Below, one piece after another: positions 54,828 through 64,000 of a DNA stretch of 64,000 nt (position 1 is its first letter; every line of letters starts with the position of its first letter). Made by a program: the position numbers and the translations under genes. The notes beneath the pieces are model-generated. The model was not told the DNA's origin. It was given only the letters and a program-made list of their open reading frames with translations, and ran no database searches. This DNA is from Aselliscus stoliczkanus (lineage: Eukaryota > Chordata > Mammalia > Chiroptera > Hipposideridae): the NCBI GenBank assembly GCA_033961575.1, contig CM066734.1:86698501-86762500 (forward strand), in the 5' to 3' direction.

Positions 54828-56573
54828 AGTGAATTACATTCAAAGTTGTGGAATTGGATGAACATATTGACAGAGCCATTAGAGTCACTCCTTTATCCTA
54901 GGTTTTCATCTTTATGTTTGTTGTTTTCCTTTTTCTCACTGCTCATCAAGCAATGATTGTCCATTCTAATCTGGACATTTTATAACAATCCAGGCATTTT
55001 ATAACTATCACTTAACATACAAGTGATTTGAATATTCTAGGAATTTCCAGACAAAATTATATCCGTGTTGTGAAAACAAACTGTAAAGGATGCTGAGAAA
55101 TGGCTTCCCCGCAAAGCCCTCTGCTTGACTCTAGACTCCAAGGGTAGAGAAACATTTTTTAAAGATGAAGGAAAGGACATTAAGACCTTTTCTGCTTGCC
55201 TGCCTCATTTCATCACTCCATTATGCTTCCTGGGATAAGCTCCCAAATCAAATCGAATATAGAGCCACGTTTCAGGGTCTGATTTGGGGGAAACTCAGAT
55301 AAAGACAGCTAGACAAGAGAGTGTAAAGTAACAGGGCTGACAAGCTCTAGCAATTAGCACACTATGGAAAAGATCGGAAACTGCTACCTACAAGATAACT
55401 TATAAAGGTTTATGTATCTCTGCTCTTTTAAAGCTCTGAAAAAGTTCCAGCACTTGGCTGTGCTGCAGAAAACTAAGGAAGAGATTTTTGCTTAGGTATG
55501 AATCGGAGCCTAACAGCTGAACCAGAATTACTGCAGAGACTCAAGGGCTGCACGGTCTGACTCCATTCACAAGAATTAAAATGGGAGCCTCTCGGAAGCA
55601 GGCGTCTCATTTGATCCAGTCACCTCATGACCAGCAAATACCCTGTGCGGGGCTAAATCTTAGAGGTTGTGCATTATTAAGGTAAAGCCTTAATAAAAGA
55701 GACATTTCCCAGAATTTGTTTCTCTCAACCCACCACTTTCCTTGTTCTCAAGCAAGTTTCTTTAAAATGCTAGAGTGGTAAGGAAATTTATGCACAACAA
55801 AGCTGAGTGTAATTTAGTCTATGAGTTGACGGAAATGCTTAAAATAATGAAACCAGAACATGGTTATGGGATGAAAAATGTGTCTTCTGCTGTGAACATA
55901 TATTAAGTCCAGCTGCTTCTTTATTCTTTAGTACCTTGTTCCAGCAGTGCGGGCGCCCAAAGAGAATCTTGTACTGATACCAAAATTCTTCTAAGGAAGT
56001 TTACTGTGGCATTAATATTTTAGCTCACTTGTGGCAGCTTTCACATTAAGCCAAAATGGGTGTGCAACTGATAGAGTGTGTTGTTGCTCACCTTTCTTCA
56101 GATAATTATTCACCTTGAGAATGGCCAGCTCTGCTTTCCTGCTGGGCCCAGTAATGTCTAATCCTTTGATCTGTTTATTCCATTGATGCTTCCTTTTTTA
56201 TGACACTTGTTAATTGAATTTAGATCAGTGCCTACAGTATCTGTGAGGAAAGGAACTTGAGAAATACTTAAGAATATAATCATAGTTTTCTCCCCACATG
56301 GCACTGATTATGGTATTATGAATGACTTAATTATCATGAAGTCATTAGCTTATAAGACCTGGGTCAGGGTTTAGGGTCCCAGAGGTGCAGCAAGACTTGG
56401 TGTCTTGTTTACCCAAAATGGCTAAAAACAATGTAATTAAGTATACAAAGTGAAAACTGTGATCAAGAAGGAAAATAGAAACCAGATGGGGAGAAGCTGT
56501 TACAAACCTTAGGTTTGAGGAGAGATGTGCCAATACGAAGATGTAAAAAGTCATGAGTCAAAAGTTGACGCTG
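54828..56573. other. About 1.75 kb of repeat-free sequence
   Basis: The longest stretch here in which I see no transposon relic at all. No coding frame of note. Lack of ancient repeats can mark conserved non-coding DNA, but that cannot be judged from one sequence. Confidence 0.4.
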
Positions 56574-56716
56574 GGGCCGGCCGAGTGGCTCAGTTGGTTA
56601 AGAGCTCGCTCAAAAGTGCGAGCTGAGCTCTGAGCAATAGCAGTTCGACGCCCATCCCGAGCTGAGCTGCCATTGAGGTGCCAACAGGCAGCAGGATGGC
56701 TCAGCTAAAAAAAAGT
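56574..56716 (+). mobile_element. SINE, CTCAGTTGGTTAAGAG subfamily, shortened
   Basis: GGGGCCGGCCGAGTGGCTCA, GTTGGTTAAGAGCTCGCTCA, AGCAGTTCGACGCCCATC, and the end AGCAGGATGGCTCAGCTAAA followed by A. It ends at the same point as 23517-23656. Flanks AAAAGTTGACGCTG (upstream) and AAAAAGTGCGG (downstream) are only a weak duplication. Confidence 0.85.
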
Positions 56717-56839
56717 GCGGAGGCTTTCAGGATGTCAGGAACAGGTGAAGCACAGTGTTAGACAGGTCAGGTGAGGGATTTGGGACTAAGGCCATGAACA
56801 ATGACAAAGTGACGGGGTGCATTTTGAGGTGGGTTAGTT

Positions 56840-57265
56840 TCATGGCTATGATGGGAATGACTTCACAAATTACATGCCAACCATTTCTGGGTCTCACCAT
56901 TCCTGGAAATATGTTGAATTGAACTTTCTGGCTCCCTTATGGTTGGGTAAAGCTATTTGACTAGTTCTGAGCCATGAGTTTTAAACAAACGCCATCTGTT
57001 TCCCTTCTGGGTCAGAGCATTTCATTGCTATTGCAACTCACCAGAACTCTCTTTTCCCTCTGGAAAGGGGACCGGCAACATTCAAGATGGTGACTACAAT
57101 ATCAGCCTGGGTCCTCAAGTAAAAAAATGTGGACAAAGCACCCAGCTGACCTACAATGGATGTGTGATATGAGCAAGAAATAAACCTTCATTGTGTTAAG
57201 CCAGTTAAGTTTTGGAGTTTTTATTAACACGGGATAATATAATCTAACCTGTCTAATACAATGAC
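56840..57265 (+). mobile_element. MLT1-like LTR, diverged
   Basis: TGTGATATGAGCAAGAAATA (57161-57180), AACCTTCATTGTGTTAAGCC (57182-57201), AGTTAAGTTTTGGAGTTTTT (57202-57221) and CCTGTCTAATACA at the end are the 3' end of a MaLR-type LTR with its AATAAA signal. The 5' limit is uncertain. Confidence 0.6.
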
Positions 57266-57419
57266 AAATTCTGCTGGGTTCAAAGAGATGTGTTTGCTGA
57301 ACATTGCTCACATTTATACAAGAAGTATCATGGTGTTGTGAAAAAAAACATTGGACTAGGATGGTGGGATGGGTGAATGGATGAATGGGTAGATACTAAA
57401 ATATACAAGATGATTAGAT

Positions 57420-57565
57420 AATGGTTGGAATATAGAACTAGAACTTAGGAATCCTGTGTTTACTCTTACTTCCTAGTAACTGTGTAGTCTTGAATATCAG
57501 TTCATTTAAACTTTTTAATTAAAAATAAATGTCTTCATCTGTGTAACAGAAATATGAATATCTAC
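57420..57565 (+). repeat. MIR SINE fragment
   Basis: ACTTCCTAGTAACTGTGTAG (57468-57487), TCTTGAATATCAGTTCATTT, then TGTCTTCATCTGTGTAACAG (57530-57549) are in MIR order. An AT-rich interruption lies near 57510. Confidence 0.6.
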
Positions 57566-57594
57566 CCCATCTTCTCAACAGACTGTACTGAAAA

Positions 57595-58170
57595 TTGTGA
57601 TGGACAGATGATGGACAGACTCCAGGTGGCCCACTATGATCCCTTCTTCCTGGCATCCATGCTTTTGTTTAATTCCCTCCCCTTGAGTGTGAGCAAGACC
57701 TATGAGTTGCTTCTAACCAATAGAATATGATGAAAGTTGCAGGAGGTCACTCTGTGGTTATATTAGTGAGATTCCATTGTGCTAGTAGACACTCTCTAGA
57801 AACTCTCTTTGCTATCCTGATGAAGTCAATGGGCGAGCTGGGAAATCCCATGTGCCAAGGCACTATGGGTGGCCTCCAGGAGCTCAGTGTCCAATAGCTT
57901 AAGGGTGCAGCAAGAAACCTGGGCTCTCAGCACTACAACCACAGAAAATTAGTTCTGCCAATAACCTGAATGAGCTTGAAAGCCGATTCTTTCCCAGTTG
58001 ATCCTCCAGATGGGGATGCAGCCTAGCTGACACCTTAATTTCAGCCTGTGAGATCTTAAGCCAAGGTCTCAGCTAAATTGTGCCCAAACTCCTGACCTAT
58101 ATAGAAACTATGAGAGAATGAATACGTGCTGTTAAATTTGTAGTAATTTGTTATGCATCAGTAGAAAATG
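57595..58170 (+). mobile_element. MLT1-type MaLR LTR, sense, near full length
   Basis: GTGTGAGCAAGACCTATGAG (57688-57707), TTGCTTCTAACCAATAGAAT (57708-57727), TGATGAAAGTTGCAGGAGGT (57729-57748), GATGGGGATGCAGCCTAGCT (58011-58030), GACACCTTAATTTCAGCCTG and CTGTTAAATTTGTAGTAATT (58129-58148), ending near CAGTAGAAAATGAATAG. The internal order fits MLT1. Solo LTR. Confidence 0.8.
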
Positions 58171-58955
58171 AATAGAATAATTAAATGAGTTAAGGTATCT
58201 CAAAGCATTTAATAAACTGAAAAGTGCTAAATACATGTTAGGTATTAGCCTCAAAGTATACCAAAACTTCCTGAAGATTTTACAAAGTCAAAAAGCTACT
58301 CATATCCTTTGGGGATTCCACAAGTCATTTTAAAACCAGTCTTCACGTAAACTTTTTAAATTTTCCTTAAAGTTATAGCATCTACTCTTTTATTCTGACC
58401 TTGAAGAACTGACAGCTGTGTCACTGGTTGCTTTTGGTCTGTGTATGTATAACTTCTATATTGCTGTCAATAAAGACAAGATCTGGGGTTTAACTGCACC
58501 TCCTTAGAGAACAATGAAAAACTCACACTGATTTAACTATGGATCCAATTTAATAGGTATGCTTCAGCCCACATTTCAATGGAATTGCCACTTTCATCAT
58601 TTTTACTATTATCCTATATGTTGTTATGACTCTTGAGAGCATCAATGAGTGCCTGTACTTTGTGCCTCAGTTTTTCATCTGGAGACTTTTAAAATAGAGT
58701 TTGAGGGATGCTCTCTGTCCATGTCAATATGCCAAATTACATCTCAATTACAGTATAAATGATATGCTCTCAATTTCTGTTACCAGTAATACCATTCCTT
58801 GCCTTCTGTGGCAAATCTCCTTCCAAGGACCCCTGACCTATGTGTAAGCAGCTTTGTGGCTGGGATAGGACAAACATAGAGCTTTTCCCTGAATCCCTCC
58901 AAATCCATAATAATGCCCAGGAATGAGTATTCACTGAATGCCAGAATCTTTGCAG
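58171..58955. other. Unique-looking sequence, no gene
   Basis: No recognised repeat or coding frame. Confidence 0.45.
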
Positions 58956-59115
58956 GCATCTTATCTAATTCTCCAAACAACTCTGCAAAGTAAGTATTTG
59001 ATTTCCATTTTACAGATCTGGAAACTCTGGCTTATAGAGAATAATTTCCTTACCAGAGGTCACACATTTATAAGTCACTCAACCAGGATTTTAAATCAGA
59101 TATGTCAGATTACAA
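58956..59115 (-). repeat. MIR SINE fragment
   Basis: Antisense MIR: TAATTCTCCAAACAACTCTG, ATTTCCATTTTACAGATCTG (59001-59020), GAAACTCTGGCTTATAGAGA, then CCAGAGGTCACACATTTATA (59053-59072) and a CCAGGATTTTAAATCAG stretch. Confidence 0.8.
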
Positions 59116-59889
59116 AGCCCACTTCCTCTCTCTGTATCCTACTAAACCTTCTAACACTGAAAATTGAGAACACATCATAGCACCGATTTAAGAATATTTC
59201 CCAATCTTCTTCCATTCATTAACATTCTTTTAATGTTCCAGCTCTTTTTAGGTGGTATCTGTATAATCACCAGTTCAGAAATAGAATGGTGCCCAACTCT
59301 ATAAAGGAAAGGGATAAGGATCTTCTGTTAGTTAGGATTATATTGGCTGTGGGTGTTAAAAAAAAAAGGCAAAAATTACATTGGCTTCAACAAGATATGA
59401 TTTACTTCCTTTTCATGTAGACACTGTATGAAATTGAAAATTATTAAATCCAGGAACTAGTCCTCAGGAAATTTACCATCTAAAGGAAAAAATAAACAAC
59501 TACTGATAAGTGAAATAGAATGAACATTTTGCCATTATAAAAGTAGGAAAATAGGGCTGGGGAGCATAGAAGAAGTTAGTTCTAATTGGCAGAAATCAAG
59601 AAGACTCCTTTGAGAAAGTGACATTGAGTTAAGCCTTGAAGGTGAGAAAAATTTTCAGTAGTCAACAAAGGAGTTAGGTAGATCTGTGAGATGCAACAGG
59701 GAAAAAGAACATTCCACACAAAATAAATAACACAAACGAGAGAGAAGAGTCATAAAAGTGCTAGTCCATTTCCCATTTATAGAGAGCAGTATGGGTCTGG
59801 AAGAGGCTCCTTTTTTATGTTCTCCCAATATCCATTCTTCCTTTCTTCCATAGTAACAGAATCTTTAGCTAAGCACATGGCCACTCAAA
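59116..59889. other. Mostly unique sequence
   Basis: A segment near 59325-59420 (TTAGTTAGGATTATATTGGC) may be a worn copy of the same unnamed repeat as 16626-16928. The rest is unrecognised. Confidence 0.35.
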
Positions 59890-60285
59890 ATAAAGGCTAC
59901 ATTACCAGACTCCCATATAACTAGGTGGATCACGTGATTAAATTCTGATTAATAGGATATGTGCAGATGTATCATGAGGCATCTACTGAGAATCATCCAT
60001 TATTCCCTTTTGTTCCTTTCTTCTTGTTAGCATGCGGATGCTAACAACTGGCTGATGCTTGAGCAGCCATCTTGGAACTTGAGATGACCTTGGGCGTGGA
60101 GGTTCCAATTTCCTACAATTTCCATAGGACCTTCCCAAAGGTCTAGATTGGTTTTTCAGTTGGGAATGGAGTTGGTGGGGAGAATACTATGCCTATCCTT
60201 GAGGTCAAAGATGAGAATGTGGCCTACTGAAGATACAACTCTCACAGCAATGTTGAAAAGACACAGACTACCAAACAGACATTAA
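59890..60285 (+). repeat. Ancient LTR-like repeat, family not assigned
   Basis: GGATCACGTGATTAAATTCT, AGCAGCCATCTTGGAACTTG (60063-60082) and AGATGACCTTGG are in the order of a common old LTR-like repeat. The same family appears to be present at 61005-61620. Confidence 0.45.
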
Positions 60286-60378
60286 TGCTAGATTAGCCCA
60301 CATTATTAGCTGTGTTTTTTGAATACATGAAGGGGATGGATACCTACTCAGAGTAACACTTGTTTAAATCCTCCTTCC

Positions 60379-60485
60379 TGGGCCAGCTGAGTGGCACAGT
60401 GGTTAAGCACTGTCTTGGGAAGCCAGCGGCCCCAGTTTGGTCCCACATATGAGGACCAGAGCCACTGCCCTCAAAAAAAAAAAAA
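60379..60485 (+). mobile_element. Short tRNA-derived SINE
   Basis: TGGGCCAGCTGAGTGGCACA, GTGGTTAAGCACTGTCTTGG, CAGTTTGGTCCCACATATGA, a worn hairpin GAGGACCAGAGCCACTGCCC and an A tail. Exact duplications AAATCCTCCTTCC lie at 60366-60378 and 60486-60498. Confidence 0.93.
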
Positions 60486-60498
60486 AAATCCTCCTTCC

Positions 60499-61004
60499 CC
60501 TCCTACCTACTTCTTTCCCCATAGTTCTGTTTTCCTTCAATCTCCAAATTTCCCTGAAAATTTTCCCCAAAAAGCCCCTCTAATAACTTTAGCCCTCATG
60601 CCATTCCTCCTTCTACCCTTCTGAAGATCCCAGGCATGCAACCAATATGGTGGGACACATGCCACTAAACGGGGGCTGAGCTCTGTACAGGAAGTTTCCC
60701 ATTTTGTGAGGAGCCCAAACTAACAAGAAACACATCTTGTTCCACAAAATATTTTTATACTTCTGTAGAATTCAGTAAGAGGTAATGTCTTCAATCTTAG
60801 TCTTTGATTTTAACCTCTGAATGTATCTCCAGTTTAATTAAAAGAACTTCTAAAGAAACAATAGAAAATATGCACATCAGACAAAATTATTTGTCTCTCC
60901 AAGAGCCAGTCCCCTTTTTTCCTAACTAATAACGCTGATTTTGTTCAGATTTGAGGAAGCAATGTGTGCTAGGAAATTTAGACCCTACCCCAGCCCTGGA
61001 ACAT
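60499..61004. other. Unique-looking sequence, no gene
   Basis: No recognised feature. Confidence 0.4.
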
Positions 61005-61141
61005 TAAACATAATTAGCTGACCCAGTCATGCTAATCCCATTTTCCCTACCAGTAATTGGTATGTGAGTGGGCATATGACCCACTTCTAGTCAAAAGTGT
61101 CTGAGGGAAATTTATCAGGGACTTATCAGAATGATTCTTCT

Positions 61142-61239
61142 TGTTAAGCACTGGCCTTGGAAGCCAGCGGCCCAGGTTCGGTCCCACATATGAGGGCCAG
61201 TGACACTGCCCTCAAAAAAAAAAACAAAAAAAAAAAAAA
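61142..61239 (+). mobile_element. 5'-truncated short SINE
   Basis: Begins inside the tRNA-like head (TGTTAAGCACTGGCCTTGGA), missing the GGCCGGCCGAGTGG start. It continues with arm and B box CAGGTTCGGTCCCACATATG, hairpin GAGGGCCAGTGACACTGCCC and an A-rich tail. Exact 15-bp duplications CAGAATGATTCTTCT lie at 61127-61141 and 61240-61254, so it inserted already truncated. Confidence 0.95.
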
Positions 61240-61265
61240 CAGAATGATTCTTCTCCATGATAAAG

Positions 61266-61349
61266 AAGCAGGAGGAGGAAAAGGAGAAGGAAGAGAGAGA
61301 GAAAGGAGGAGGAAGAGGAGGAGGAGGAGGAGGAGGAGGAGGAGGAGCA
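61266..61349 (+). repeat. (AGG)n purine tract
   Basis: Starts AGAAGCAGGAGGAGGAAAAG and ends in ten uninterrupted AGG/GGA units (about 61317-61347). It was already next to the SINE target site. Confidence 0.95.
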
Positions 61350-61620
61350 GTATAAGGGAAGCACTCTCCTTCCTGTTTGAATTCAGTTGTGTGAGGACAT
61401 GATGTTTATAGCTGTGGCAGCCATTTTGTGACCATTAAATGAAAATCAAAAGAATCACAGAGAAACTAACCCAGAACTTAGACATCAACTGTGCTGCCAA
61501 ATTAATAAACTTCAGAACTACTCACTTCCAGATTTGTGTTATATAAACAATAAACTCTTACTTTTAGGCTCTATTAAATATTCCATTTCTTAGAGCAAAT
61601 AGCATCCTAACTGATAAAAT

Positions 61621-62520
61621 ATTCATGAATGACATCCATTTGCTTCCTTTTCATTCAATATTTCATGGTTATTGAACTTCTTATAAATAAAATTATTTTA
61701 ATATTATTATAAATAGAATATTCACGTTTATTTAGGTATAATTATACATTAGACATAATTCATAACCTCTATTGATAACATTTGATAGAGTTCACGGGCA
61801 TACAAAGCTAAATCTTTATGAAGGTCATCACAGCCAGGTCATTTTACAATGTTTAAAGAAATTCTTCATCATCTCATTTTTATTTCCTTATCTGACTATC
61901 TGAGTCCATTGGCTGGTCAGCCAAAGAGGTTGACAGCCTCATGGCACGCCGGCTGTGTATGAGCCACACTCTTGGTGCCTGATTTGAGAGCAGGCACTTA
62001 GATGGTGCAAAGCCTCTCCACAGAATGAAAACCCGAGTGGTCAAACTGGAAGATCTGCAATGAGGGCAAACGTGTTCATAAGACCCTGGCTGAAATGCTA
62101 CAATTTTTATCTTGGAAAGTTTAAAAATGAGAAACTAATGACAGTAAGCCTGAACTGCCTTTCCCAGCTAATGCAGATTTTATCGGAGTTCCCTAGGACT
62201 GCACATGTTTATATGCAGCCTTCTACACAGTCATTTTTCATTCTCGTTGGATCTGGGCTATCATGTACCCAGCTGTGTAATGTACCTGCCCTAATGTACA
62301 ATACATTTATTTTAAAATGCCATTTGTAGATTATTTCTCTCAAGCCTGCAAAGGACATAATGAGATAATGTGGTGGAAAGTACTTTCTAAGCTATGAAGT
62401 ACTATAAAAATGTTGCTATTTTTATTACTACCCTAGATTTTTTTTTTATTGTTAAAGTGAGCAATGACTTCATGAAAACACTCTCATGGTCCCAGATAGG
62501 CTGATATTAAGACACTGACA
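61621..62520. other. Unique-looking sequence, no gene
   Basis: AT-rich to 61760, then mixed. No recognised repeat. The 89-codon frame 62060-62329 (+) has no domain. Confidence 0.4.
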
Positions 62521-62920
62521 CACACCCGGAGGTAGATCTGTGCAGATGTATCATGGCTGGCACATGCCAGGTGAGCTAGAAGTTCTGGGCACTAATGCCT
62601 TCATGGGGACAGTGAGTTGGTATATGAGTATCACAGTTTTCCTGGCTTTCACTAGGGAAATTCTGAGGCATATTCCACATAGTCTTTCAGGGGGTCCCCA
62701 GAGACACCAGGGTCCAGTTGCCCATAGTGGTAACCCATACTGGCTTTCCTATCTTCCTCCGGTTGCCCATAGTGGTAGCCCATACTGGCTTTCCTGTCTT
62801 CCTCTGCCTCAGCTCCACACACCCTCAGCATTGCTTCCTGGACTCATGTCCCAAATAAACTGCTTTCACTCTAATCCTTGCCTTGGGGTCTGATTTCGGA
62901 AGAACTGAAAACTAAGACGA
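62521..62920 (+). mobile_element. LTR-like repeat with internal duplication, family not assigned
   Basis: CATGTCCCAAATAAACTGCT (62845-62864), CACTCTAATCCTTGCCTTGG and GGTCTGATTTCGG at the end are typical of a MaLR/ERVL LTR 3' end with its AATAAA signal. 62715-62760 and 62761-62805 are near-identical copies of a 45-bp unit. Confidence 0.5.
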
Positions 62921-62964
62921 ATTGCCTTTCACTTTGATAGTGTATACTCCCTATCCTAGCCCCT

Positions 62965-63150
62965 TGTACTAGTCAGCTAAGGCTGCCAGAACAAAATAGC
63001 ATAGACTAGGTGGTTTAAATGGCAGACATTTATTTTCTCACAGCTTTGAACACTGGAATTCTGAGATCAGGATACCAGCTGAATCAGTTTCTGGTGACAG
63101 TTCTCTTCCTGCTTGCAGACAACTGCCTTCTCACTTGTGTCCTTACAAGT
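62965..63150 (-). mobile_element. MLT1-type LTR fragment, antisense
   Basis: TGTACTAGTCAGCTAAGGCT, GCCAGAACAAAATAGCATAG (62985-63004), CATTTATTTTCTCACAGCTT (63028-63047) and CTTCCTGCTTGCAGACAACT (63105-63124) are the reverse complement of MLT1. It stops at about TCCTTACAAG, so only the 3' third is present. Confidence 0.85.
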
Positions 63151-64000
63151 TAAATAAATGCCCAATAGGTCAATGAGATCATGTAGACGAGAGCAAAGAG
63201 GGAATGCAACCACGTGGCTTCTAATTCAGTTTCTACCACTAAACTCCCTGAGCCTCTATTTGCTCAACAACTAAAATATCAGGATGTTAGACAAGGTGAT
63301 CACTCAGGTACCATAAGGCTGAGTCCTGGGCAAATCCAGAACCAGGGTCTCTGGACTCCAAATCCAGGGTCCCTTCCAACATACCAAACTGCTCCTCCTA
63401 ACAATCTTGTTAGGAGCTTCAAGTGCAACAACAAAACCCAACGAGTTACAACATTATACTAAAAAAATGTACCTCATTCTTTCTCTCCTCAAATCTAAAT
63501 CACTTTGATTACCACCAATTCATGACAATTCACATTAATGAAAGAGAGCATTGGCATAAATAATTTAGAAATTCACTAATGATCAGCCCAGCTGTAAGAC
63601 ACTCCTGCCAAAGGAAGCATCTCGGGAGGCCACCCAGCCGGGTAGGTGGCAGGCAGGACTCCCGGTGCATACAAATGACCTGCAACGTAGATATGGCCTG
63701 TCGCCAGCCTCACAATCTGGTTTAGGAAAACATAGTCATTTTCAGGACTGATAGGGTTGAGGATGGAGGAGACCTTTAATACAGGTGGCCAAGAGCGCAG
63801 CTGTGGGTTTTCAAAAGCTTATGTAACACAGAAGTCTGTGCAAGTATTCTGCCTGCTTCTTAATCAAATTGTATCACTTCTTTGTTCCAGGAGCTTTGTT
63901 TACAGCCACCCTCATTCCACACAGCCTTTCCTGGCCTTGGAATATTGCTGCAGGAACCTGATGGAGAACAATGAGAAAGAAGCCAACAATCCTGTGAAAC
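63151..64000. other. Unique-looking sequence to the window end
   Basis: No recognised repeat. A perfect 9-bp-arm hairpin CTCCTAACA/TGTTAGGAG lies at 63395-63416. The 82-codon frame 63214-63462 has no domain. 63590-63730 is GC-richer. Confidence 0.4.

Larger units (their letters stand above)
61005..61620 (+). repeat. Ancient LTR-like repeat interrupted by SINE and purine tract
   Basis: GAGTGGGCATATGACCCACT (61066-61085), then after the SINE and purine tract GTGGCAGCCATTTTGTGACC (61413-61432) and a TTATATAAACAATAAACTCT segment. The order resembles the repeat at 59890-60285. Family not assigned. Confidence 0.45.

Noticed and set aside
63395..63416. 9-bp-arm hairpin CTCCTAACA/TGTTAGGAG as a terminator or regulatory stem
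   Set aside because: No adjacent gene or T-run. A palindrome of this size is expected by chance in a window of this length.

Overview
The window is non-coding mammalian nuclear DNA. I recognise no intact protein-coding gene, exon, rRNA, tRNA gene or CRISPR array. The open frames present are short, and the ones with recognisable homology are broken LINE-1 (L1) ORF1 or ORF2 remnants. Ancient eutherian repeats (L2, MIR, MLT1-type LTRs) show that the host is a placental mammal. Nineteen tRNA-derived SINEs share a head of the type GGCCGGCCGAGTGG; the longest end in CCCCAATAAAATCTTTAAAA. To my knowledge this resembles the MEG/RHIN-type SINEs of yinpterochiropteran bats. I therefore infer a bat, at moderate confidence; a library search would settle it.

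Layout. 1-9.7 kb: mostly unique sequence with an old LTR (373-1160), MIR and L2 relics, and an MLT1 LTR nested in an L2. 9.7-15.6 kb: an L1 derivative (L1-A, 9796-15109) splits an antisense MLT1 LTR and itself carries a second L1 (12741-14348) and a SINE. 15.6-20.2 kb: two SINEs, MIR, an MLT1 and unique sequence. 20.2-24.3 kb: L1-B with a SINE inside, then another SINE. 24.3-29.5 kb: L1 3' ends, SINEs and a palindromic hAT-like element. 29.7-32.3 kb: an older internally deleted L1 carrying a SINE. 32.3-41.3 kb: MIRs, SINEs, a CA microsatellite, a 71-bp mariner-type MITE and unique sequence. 41.3-44.3 kb: L1-C, which lacks ORF2. 44.3-64 kb: MLT1, L2 and MIR relics, L1 3' ends, seven SINEs, simple repeats and long unique intervals that may belong to an intron or gene desert.

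The strongest observation concerns the L1 derivatives. L1-A and L1-B, at separate loci with separate target-site duplications, share one internal deletion junction. It fuses the start of ORF2 (endonuclease region) to the end of ORF2 and removes the reverse transcriptase. L1-C goes from the end of ORF1 directly into the 3' UTR. All carry a 3' UTR built from repeated, diverged copies of one unit. This looks like a non-autonomous half-L1 (HAL1-like) lineage that was copied in trans. SINEs of two subfamilies have also landed at the same consensus site in the L1 3' UTR, which fits the L1 endonuclease target rule. Most SINEs can be delimited by clear target-site duplications.
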